Assembly: GCF_022012445.1 (NCBI RefSeq)
Contig: NZ_JAKLTS010000007.1
Span: 124,001 to 188,000 of the forward strand
Direction of reading: 5' to 3'
Length of the DNA: 64,000 nucleotides
From: Massilia sp. TS11
GTDB lineage: Bacteria; Pseudomonadota; Gammaproteobacteria; Burkholderiales; Burkholderiaceae_D
Below are positions 58,207 through 64,000 of this stretch, one piece after another. The translations under genes and the position numbers were made by a program. Position 1 is the stretch's first letter; each line of letters starts with the position of its first letter. The notes below the pieces were generated by a model, which saw only the letters and a program-made list of their open reading frames with translations, was not told the origin of the DNA and did not search any database.

Positions 58207-59403
58207 ATGAAACGCAAAGCCCTTGCTATTGCAGCACTCAGCCTGTGCACGATGCCCGCCTTCGCCCAGGTGTCGGGCGACACCATCAAGATCGGCATGC
58301 TGACCGATATGGCCGGCGTGTATTCCGACCTCGACGGCAAGGGCGGGATCGAAGCCGTCAAGCTGGCCATCGCCGATATGGGCGGGGCCATCAATGGCAA
58401 GAAGATCGAGTTCATCTTCGCCGACCACCAGAACAAGGCCGATATCGCCGGCGCCAAGGCGCGCGAATGGTTCGACCAGCAGGGCGTCGACATGCTGATC
58501 GGCGGTACCAATTCGACCGCCAACCTGACGATGGCCAAGGTCGCCGCGGAGAAGAAGAAAGTCTTCTTCTCGGTCGGCGCCGGTTCGGCCCAGCTGACCA
58601 ATGAGGACTGCACGGCCTATACCGTGCACTACGCCTATGACACCGTGGCCCTGGCCAAGGGCACGGGCGGGGCCATCGTCCAGCGCGGCGGCAAGTCCTG
58701 GTATTTTCTGACGGCCGACTACGCCTTCGGCACCTCGCTCGAAAAGGAAGCGGCGAATGTGGTCAAGGCCGCGGGCGGGCAGGTGATGGGCAGCTCGCGC
58801 CACCCGCTGTCGGCCTCCGACTTCTCGTCCTTCCTGCTGCAGGCCCAGGGCTCCAAGGCTCAGGTCCTGGGTCTGGCCAATGCCGGTGGCGACCTGATCA
58901 ATTCGATCAAGGCCGCCAATGAATTCGGCATCACCAAGCAGATGAAGATGGCCGGCCTGCTGGTGTCGATCACGGACATCCACTCGCTCGGCCTGAACGC
59001 CACCAAGGGCATGTATCTGACCGATGGTTGGTACTGGGATCTGAACGATGAGACGCGCGCCTGGTCCAAGCGCTACTTCGACAAGATGAAGAAGGAACCG
59101 TCGATGGTGCAGGCCGGCGACTACTCGGCCGCGCTGACCTACCTGAAGGCCGTCAAGGCCACGGGCACGGACGACAGCGACAAGATCATGGCCTATCTGA
59201 AGAAGACCAAGATCACCGACATGTTCACCAAGAACGGCGTTGTGCGGCCCGACGGGCGCATGGTGCACGACATGTATCTGATGGAAGTGAAGCAGCCGTC
59301 CGAGTCGAAGTATCCGTGGGACTACTTCAAGGTCGTGCAGGTGATCCCGGGGGACAAGGCCTTTACCACCAAGGCCGAATCCAAGTGCTCGCTCTGGAAG
59401 TAA
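58207..59403 (+). CDS. livK: ABC transporter periplasmic substrate-binding protein (LivJ/K-like)
   Basis: This 398-residue protein has a signal peptide (LAIAALSLCTMPAFAQ) and a type I periplasmic-binding fold: IKIGMLTDMAGVYSDLDG, GGTNSTANLTMAKVA, FLTADYAFGTSLEKEAANVV, and a C-terminal disulfide-type Cys. The ligand could be a branched-chain amino acid, amide or aromatic acid. It sits between livF and livH in one operon, 26 bases after livF. Confidence 0.92.
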   Translation: MKRKALAIAALSLCTMPAFAQVSGDTIKIGMLTDMAGVYSDLDGKGGIEAVKLAIADMGGAINGKKIEFIFADHQNKADIAGAKAREWFDQQGVDMLIGGTNSTANLTMAKVAAEKKKVFFSVGAGSAQLTNEDCTAYTVHYAYDTVALAKGTGGAIVQRGGKSWYFLTADYAFGTSLEKEAANVVKAAGGQVMGSSRHPLSASDFSSFLLQAQGSKAQVLGLANAGGDLINSIKAANEFGITKQMKMAGLLVSITDIHSLGLNATKGMYLTDGWYWDLNDETRAWSKRYFDKMKKEPSMVQAGDYSAALTYLKAVKATGTDDSDKIMAYLKKTKITDMFTKNGVVRPDGRMVHDMYLMEVKQPSESKYPWDYFKVVQVIPGDKAFTTKAESKCSLWK

Positions 59404-59412
59404 GTCCGGCCC

Positions 59413-60297
59413 ATGGAGATTTTCGGTAAGCCGCTGCCGGTGCTGATGAGCCAGCTGATGCTGGGCCTCGTCAACGGCTCCTTCTATGCGATGCTGTCGC
59501 TGGGTCTGGCCGTGATTTTCGGCCTGCTCAATGTCATCAATTTCGCCCACGGCGCCCTCTACATGATGGGGGCCTTCGTGGCCTGGATGGGGCTCACCTA
59601 TTTCGGCGCCAGCTATTGGGTGATGCTGGCGGCGGCGCCGCTGATCGTCGGGGCCTTTGGCATCGTGATCGAGAAGACCATGCTGCGCTGGCTCTACAAG
59701 CTCGACCACCTGTACGGCTTGCTGCTGACCTTTGGCATCACCCTGATGCTCGAGGGCGTGTTCCGCTCCTTCTACGGGGTGTCGGGCCAGCCGTATGAAA
59801 CGCCCGAGCTGCTGACCGGCGCGGCCAATCTCGGTTTCATGATCCTGCCGTATTACCGGCTGTGGGTGGTGCTGGTGTCGCTCGTGGTCTGCTTCGGCAC
59901 CTGGTTCGTGATCGAAAAGACCAAGCTCGGCGCCTACCTGCGCGCCGGGACCGAGAACCCGAAACTGGTCGAGGCTTTCGGCATCAATGTGCCGCTGATG
60001 GTCACGCTCACCTACGGCTTCGGGGTGGCCCTGGCCGGCCTGGCCGGGGTGCTGGCGGCGCCGATGATCCAGGTGTCGCCGCTGATGGGCTCGCACCTGA
60101 TCATCGTCGTCTTCGCCGTGGTGGTGATCGGCGGCATGGGGTCGATTCTGGGCGCCATTGTGTCCGGCCTGGGCCTGGGCGTGGTCGAGGGCTTCACCCG
60201 CGTCTACTACCCGGAAGGCTCGGAAGTGGTGGTGTTTGTGGTGATGGTCATCGTGCTGCTGCTGCGTCCGGCTGGCCTGTTTGGCAAGGAGAAGTGA
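59413..60297 (+). CDS. livH: Branched-chain amino acid-type ABC permease (LivH-like)
   Basis: This 294-residue permease has about eight membrane helices, starting LVNGSFYAMLSLGLAVIFGL with the LivH motif GLLNVINFAHGALYMMGAF. The cytoplasmic loop contains LRAGTENPKLVEAFGINV, the EAA-like motif that contacts the ATPases. It is in the operon between livK and livM, overlapping livM by one base (TGATG). Confidence 0.94.
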   Translation: MEIFGKPLPVLMSQLMLGLVNGSFYAMLSLGLAVIFGLLNVINFAHGALYMMGAFVAWMGLTYFGASYWVMLAAAPLIVGAFGIVIEKTMLRWLYKLDHLYGLLLTFGITLMLEGVFRSFYGVSGQPYETPELLTGAANLGFMILPYYRLWVVLVSLVVCFGTWFVIEKTKLGAYLRAGTENPKLVEAFGINVPLMVTLTYGFGVALAGLAGVLAAPMIQVSPLMGSHLIIVVFAVVVIGGMGSILGAIVSGLGLGVVEGFTRVYYPEGSEVVVFVVMVIVLLLRPAGLFGKEK

Positions 60298-61292
60298 TGA
60301 ACAAGCGCATCGCTTACGCGCTGGCCCTGCTGATCGCCCTGGCGGCACCGTCATTCGGCTACCCGGTGTTTCTGATGAAGCTGCTGTGCTTTGCCCTGTT
60401 CGCCTGCGCCTTCAATTTGCTGATTGGCTTTACCGGCCTGCTGTCGTTCGGGCATGCGGCCTTTTTCGGCAGTGCCGGCTATGTGGCCGGCTATCTGCTG
60501 CGCGATGCCGGCTGGCCGCTGGAACTGGCGGTGCTGGCGGCGGTGGCTGCCAGTGCGGGTCTCGGCGCGCTGATCGGCGGATTGGCGATCCGGCGCCAGG
60601 GCATCTATTTTTCGATGATTACGCTGGCCCTGGCCCAGATGGTCTACTTTGCCGCCCTGCGCGCGCCGTTCACGGGCGGGGAGGACGGCTTGCAGAGTGT
60701 GCCGCGCGGCCAGCTGCTGGGCAGTCTTGCGCTGACCAATGACTATCACCTCTACTACGTGGTGCTGGCCATTGCGGTGGGCGGGTTTGCACTCGTGCAG
60801 CGCATTGTGCATTCGCCGTTTGGCCAGGTGCTCAAGGCCATCAAGGAAAACGAGGCGCGCGCCACCTCACTCGGCTATGACACCGAGCGCTACAAGCTGA
60901 TGGCCTTTGTGCTGTCGGCCGCGCTGGCGGGCCTGGCCGGCGCCACCAAAACCATTGTGCTGGGACTGGAGACGCTGACCGATGTGCATTGGAGCACCTC
61001 CGGCCTCGTTATCCTGATGACCCTGGTGGGTGGCATGGGGACGCTGGTGGGGCCGGTGATCGGCGCCTTCATCATCGTCATGCTCGAAAACAAACTAGGC
61101 GACGTCGGCAACTGGCTGGCCAGTCAGACCGGGGTGGAGTGGTTCAACAGCATTGGTGAATCGGTCAGCATGGTCACTGGTCTGATCTTCGTCATCTGCG
61201 TGTTGCTGTTCCGGCGCGGTGTGGTCGGCGAGATCGCGGCCTACGCTGAACGCTTGCGCCGCAAAGCCCCGGCCCAGGCTGCCAAGGGCTAG
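60297..61292 (+). CDS. livM: Branched-chain amino acid-type ABC permease (LivM-like)
   Basis: This 331-residue permease has LLIGFTGLLSFGHAAFFG near residue 45, an RQGIYFSMITLALAQMVYF helix, the loop FGQVLKAIKENEARATSLGYD that contacts the ATPases, and several C-terminal helices. The ATG overlaps the livH stop (TGATG). It is the last gene of the operon and is followed by an imperfect hairpin and T-run. Confidence 0.94.
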   Translation: MNKRIAYALALLIALAAPSFGYPVFLMKLLCFALFACAFNLLIGFTGLLSFGHAAFFGSAGYVAGYLLRDAGWPLELAVLAAVAASAGLGALIGGLAIRRQGIYFSMITLALAQMVYFAALRAPFTGGEDGLQSVPRGQLLGSLALTNDYHLYYVVLAIAVGGFALVQRIVHSPFGQVLKAIKENEARATSLGYDTERYKLMAFVLSAALAGLAGATKTIVLGLETLTDVHWSTSGLVILMTLVGGMGTLVGPVIGAFIIVMLENKLGDVGNWLASQTGVEWFNSIGESVSMVTGLIFVICVLLFRRGVVGEIAAYAERLRRKAPAQAAKG

Positions 61293-61316
61293 GCTGTTTC
61301 TGAATGCCTTAGGAAG

Positions 61317-61344
61317 GCGCTGAGCGGCCGCCTAAGCGCTTTTT
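61317..61344 (+). terminator. Rho-independent terminator of the liv operon
   Basis: GCGCT (61317-61321) pairs with AGCGC (61335-61339) around an inner AG/CT pairing and a GC-rich loop, followed directly by five T residues. It lies 25 bases after the livM stop. Confidence 0.7.
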
Positions 61345-61369
61345 GGCCCTTGGATACACCCAAGGGCCA
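61344..61369. other. 10-bp hairpin downstream of the liv terminator
   Basis: TGGCCCTTGG and CCAAGGGCCA form a perfect stem around ATACAC. There is no T-run on the reverse side, so it is not a clear terminator for the convergent alcohol dehydrogenase gene. Confidence 0.5.
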
Positions 61370-61494
61370 TCTTCCAGTCTAATCAGCGCTGAGGCCGTTC
61401 TGGTGCGTTTTTGCACACCCGCCCGCCGAGGCACATGTTCACGCGCCGATGAACACCTGAAATAGCATAATTGACAACATCGGCTGCGCTCGGA

Positions 61495-62661
61495 TCAGAG
61501 CGCAGCCGCATAGATGGCGCGGGCGTCCTGCCAGCCAAGTTCACGCGGATTATTGCCGAGCAGACGGGTTTGCTTCATCGCCTCGTCCGCCAGCTGGTCG
61601 AGGTCGCTATCCTCGACACCGACCTGCTGCAGGCGTGTCGGAATCCCGCAGGCGACCGGCAGTTGCGCCATTGCCTGGATCAAGGCGTCGGCACGCGCCT
61701 CCTCGGACCCGGCCAGGCCCGGGATCAGCAGACTGGCCAGTTCGGCATACTGCGTCACCGCGGCCGGCAGATTGAAGCGCAACACATGCGGCAGCACGAG
61801 CGAGTTCGACAGGCCATGCGGCACATGGAAGATGCCGCCGATCGGATAGGCGAGCGCGTGCACGGCGGCGCACGGTGCATTCGCAAAGGCCTGGCCCGCC
61901 AGCATGGCGCCGAGCAGCATGGCCTGGCGTGCGCCGGCGTCGTCGCCATGTTCACAGGCGAGCAGCAGATTCGGGTACAGCAGGCTCAGCGCTTTGCAGG
62001 CCAGCATGTCGGACAGCAGGTTCTTCTTGTGGCGCGTGGTGTAGGCCTCGATGGCGTGCACCATTGCATCGATCCCCGTCGCGGCCGTGACCGCAGGCGG
62101 CAGGCCGTAGGTCAGGCCGGCGTCCAGGATGGCCAGGTCGGCATACAGCTGGGTGGCGACCACGCCCATCTTGCTGGTCGCGCCCGTCGTCACGATGGCG
62201 ATGTTGGTCACCTCCGATCCGGTGCCGGCCGTGGTCGGCACCAGGACCAGGGGCATGCGCGTCCCGCTCACTTTACCGATGCCGTACATTTCTTGCAGCG
62301 GCTGGTGGCTGCGCGCGAGCACGGCGACCAGCTTGGCCACGTCCATCGGACTGCCGCCGCCGATGCCGACCACCACGTCGACTTCATGTTCGCGCGCAAA
62401 CGCTACGGCATCGTGGACCACCTGTTCGGGCGGGTCGGCCACGACGTCGGCAAACAGACTGGCGCGCAGGCCGGCGTCGGCCAGACCTTGCTTGGGGCCA
62501 TCGATCAGGCCGGTCGCAAGGAAGCCGGGGTCGGTCACCAGCATCACATGCTGGGCGTGGGGAAAGTGTGCGCGGATGTGGTCGCCAAGACGGCTGGCCG
62601 CGCCGACGGCGCAGACCAGATGCGGGACCGTGCTGAAGAAAAAGGAGTCCATGTTGTTCAC
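61495..62661 (-). CDS. Iron-containing alcohol dehydrogenase
   Basis: This 388-residue protein has VDVVVGIGGGSPMDVAKLVA (NAD site), VPTTAGTGSEVT, and the metal ligands in DAMVHAIEAYTT (Asp and His) and AVHALAYPIGGIFHVPHG (two His). This is the group III Fe-dependent alcohol dehydrogenase fold; substrates range from ethanol to propanediol and maleylacetate. It is divergent from the TauE/SafE permease gene and lies on the opposite strand to the liv operon. An ATG three codons in is an alternative start. Confidence 0.93.
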   Translation of the reverse strand: MNNMDSFFFSTVPHLVCAVGAASRLGDHIRAHFPHAQHVMLVTDPGFLATGLIDGPKQGLADAGLRASLFADVVADPPEQVVHDAVAFAREHEVDVVVGIGGGSPMDVAKLVAVLARSHQPLQEMYGIGKVSGTRMPLVLVPTTAGTGSEVTNIAIVTTGATSKMGVVATQLYADLAILDAGLTYGLPPAVTAATGIDAMVHAIEAYTTRHKKNLLSDMLACKALSLLYPNLLLACEHGDDAGARQAMLLGAMLAGQAFANAPCAAVHALAYPIGGIFHVPHGLSNSLVLPHVLRFNLPAAVTQYAELASLLIPGLAGSEEARADALIQAMAQLPVACGIPTRLQQVGVEDSDLDQLADEAMKQTRLLGNNPRELGWQDARAIYAAAL

Positions 62662-62744
62662 TCGTCGCTGGGAATGTCTAGCTTACACCATGCGCAGCTT
62701 TCTTCCGTACAATGGTCAGCTTAGCTGACTTGAGGAAAGTATTG

Positions 62745-63515
62745 ATGCTGGACTTTGCAGTGCTCGGCAGCGCGGCCTTTTGCGCCGGACTGGTCGATGC
62801 GGTGGTGGGTGGGGGCGGGCTGATCCAGATCCCCGTGATGTTCTCGATGCTGCCGACGACCGCGCCGGCAACCCTGTTCGGCACCAGCAAGCTGGCGGGT
62901 ATCTTCGGTACCTCGGCCGCGGCCTACAACTATGCGCAGCGCGTCAAGGTCGCCTGGTCGGCGGCGGCGCCGGCCGCGGTAGCCGCCTTCGTCATGGCCT
63001 TCTGCGGCGCCTTCACCGTGACCCGGATTCCGGCCGACTTTGTGCGCGGCCTGTTGCCACTGGTGCTGATCGCCGTCGCCATCTACACCTTCCGCAAGAA
63101 AGACCTCGGCAGCATCCATGCGCCTTTGCATTCCGGCAGCAGGGAACGCTGGCTGGCCGTGGGCATGGGCGCGGCCATCGGTTTTTACGATGGCTTCTTC
63201 GGACCGGGTACGGGCAGCTTCCTGGTTTTCCTGTTCGTGCGTTTCTTTGGCTTTGATTTCCTTGGCGCATCGGCCGCGGCCAAGATCGTGAACGTTGCCT
63301 GCAATCTGTCGGCCCTGATGTGGTTTGGCGTGTCCGGTCATCTGATCTGGCAGCTCGGTTTGCTGATGGCGGCTTGTCAGGTGGCCGGTTCGCTGGTCGG
63401 CACCCGCCTGGCTTTGCGCCATGGCAGCGGCTTTGTGCGCAAAGTTTTCCTGCTCGTGGTCAGCCTGCTGGTGCTCAAAACCAGTTACGACGCCTTCCTC
63501 AAGCCTCATCTCTGA
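62745..63515 (+). CDS. TauE/SafE (TSUP) family sulfite-exporter-like permease
   Basis: This 256-residue membrane protein has about eight hydrophobic helices and the paired TSUP motifs: GLVDAVVGGGGLIQIPVM in the first half and GFYDGFFGPGTGSFLVFLF in the second, the two internal-repeat halves. TSUP proteins move sulfur oxyanions or organic acids; the substrate here is unknown. The ATG at 62745 follows GAGGAAA at a good distance and is preferred to one at 62712. Confidence 0.92.
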   Translation: MLDFAVLGSAAFCAGLVDAVVGGGGLIQIPVMFSMLPTTAPATLFGTSKLAGIFGTSAAAYNYAQRVKVAWSAAAPAAVAAFVMAFCGAFTVTRIPADFVRGLLPLVLIAVAIYTFRKKDLGSIHAPLHSGSRERWLAVGMGAAIGFYDGFFGPGTGSFLVFLFVRFFGFDFLGASAAAKIVNVACNLSALMWFGVSGHLIWQLGLLMAACQVAGSLVGTRLALRHGSGFVRKVFLLVVSLLVLKTSYDAFLKPHL

Positions 63516-63521
63516 GGCCAT

Positions 63522-63537
63522 TGTTTCACGTGGAACA
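63522..63537 (-). other. parS: parS centromere site 1
   Basis: On the reverse strand this reads TGTTCCACGTGAAACA, the canonical ParB-binding 16-mer. It lies just after the TSUP gene stop and upstream of mnmG. Confidence 0.95.
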
Positions 63538-63559
63538 GTCCCCGTCCGGGTCTCCACGC

Positions 63560-63575
63560 TGTTCCACGTGAAACA
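63560..63575 (+). other. parS: parS centromere site 2
   Basis: TGTTCCACGTGAAACA on the forward strand, an exact second copy of the site at 63522 in the opposite orientation, with centres 38 bases apart. The pair extends to 18-base perfect inverted arms with a 20-base spacer. Confidence 0.95.
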
Positions 63576-63643
63576 ATTTCGCGACCCCAGCGCGAAAAAA
63601 ATCTATAATCTGGACTTACCCCCTCGCTTCAAGCCATCCAATC

Positions 63644-64000
63644 ATGCTTTTTCCAACTGAATTCGACGTCATCGTCGTCGGCGGCGGCCATGCCGGCACC
63701 GAGGCCGCACTGGTCTCGGCCCGCATGGGACAGAAGACGCTGCTGCTTACCCACAACATCGAAACCCTCGGGGCGATGTCCTGCAACCCCTCGATCGGCG
63801 GCATCGGCAAGGGCCACCTGGTCAAGGAAGTGGACGCCCTGGGCGGCGCCATGGCCATCGCAACCGACGAGGCCGGCATCCAGTTCCGTATCCTGAACTC
63901 GTCCAAAGGCCCGGCCGTCCGTGCCACCCGCGCCCAGGCCGACCGCGTGCTCTACAAGGCTGCGATCCGTTCGCGCCTGGAAAACCAGGCGAACCTGTGG
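63644..64000 (+). CDS. mnmG: tRNA uridine-5-carboxymethylaminomethyl modification enzyme, N-terminal part
   Basis: This is the 5' part of mnmG (gidA), cut off by the window edge after 119 codons. MnmG with MnmE installs cmnm5U34 in tRNAs. The FAD site [20 protein letters not shown] and [20 protein letters not shown] are diagnostic. A TATAAT box lies at 63604-63609. In related bacteria mnmG is followed by rsmG, parA and parB near the replication origin, which fits the parS sites just upstream. Confidence 0.97.
   Translation, partial: MLFPTEFDVIVVGGGHAGTEAALVSARMGQKTLLLTHNIETLGAMSCNPSIGGIGKGHLVKEVDALGGAMAIATDEAGIQFRILNSSKGPAVRATRAQADRVLYKAAIRSRLENQANLW

Noticed and set aside
58123..60354. Very long open frame on the reverse strand opposite livK and livH
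   Set aside because: It is antisense to well-supported genes, shows no family motifs, and such frames are common in high-GC codon-biased DNA.

Overview
The window is a high-GC chromosomal segment (roughly two thirds G+C by eye) from a betaproteobacterium, most likely Oxalobacteraceae (Massilia / Janthinobacterium / Duganella type). The basis is gene order and protein style rather than a database match: bioA-F-D-B, rsmI-lpoA-yraN-diaA-dolP, lipB-lipA with ybeD nearby, glmU-Lrp-glmS, rsmD-coaD-ferredoxin and a parS-mnmG junction. It is mostly core genome with a few accessory inserts.

Layout. 1-7.5 kb: biotin synthesis genes run directly into leucine-catabolism genes (biotin-dependent methylcrotonyl-CoA carboxylase subunit, HMG-CoA lyase), followed by a reverse-strand tRNA-Pro(UGG). 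7.6-11.8 kb: the rsmI / lpoA-yraN-diaA-dolP block and a TlpA-like thioredoxin. 11.8-16.1 kb: a reverse-strand group with a DUF3034 outer-membrane protein, an exported truncated haemoglobin, a thioesterase, a solute-binding protein, Ung and an exported hydrolase. 16.2-17.3 kb: a ParS/RES toxin-antitoxin insert. 17.3-20.9 kb: lipA, lipB, a YfcF-type GST, a divergent LysR regulator and ybeD. 20.9-27.4 kb: a YjfJ/YjfK-like (PspA/DUF2491) cluster, a CII-like gene, a repeat-rich FecR/DUF6600 protein, an orphan RHH protein and a DUF808 membrane protein. 27.4-38 kb: an Aer-like chemoreceptor, a TonB receptor, convergent ppx and ppk, a GH13 enzyme and a PhzF protein. 38-39 kb: a lower-GC sulfotransferase islet. 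39-48.9 kb: glmS, an Lrp regulator, glmU, rsmD, coaD, ferredoxin, ChaB, a second chemoreceptor and small exported or regulatory genes. 49-54.5 kb: putA with a divergent Lrp regulator, alanine dehydrogenase and MTA/SAH nucleosidase. 55-61.3 kb: a GMC oxidoreductase and a complete Liv-type ABC importer. 61.5-64 kb: an iron alcohol dehydrogenase, a TauE/SafE permease, a parS pair and the start of mnmG.

The most notable structure is at the right end. A 539-bp gene-free, comparatively A+T-rich stretch (54473-55011) carries at least four DnaA boxes matching TTWTNCACA and several near-matches, arranged in two degenerate copies of about 262 bp. About 8.5 kb further right, two identical parS centromere sites lie in inverted orientation immediately upstream of mnmG. 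Together they mark this end as origin-proximal and make 54.5-55.0 kb a candidate replication origin or DnaA-titration locus.

Other points of interest are a perfect 14-bp palindrome touching the LysR start codon, a palindrome between the -35 and -10 boxes of the toxin-antitoxin promoter, a terminator-like hairpin in the putA leader, a PutA without its own DNA-binding domain beside an Lrp-type regulator, and a Lys-to-Arg change in the Walker A motif of the LivF-like ATPase. Calls rest on motifs read from the translated sequence; no searches could be run.
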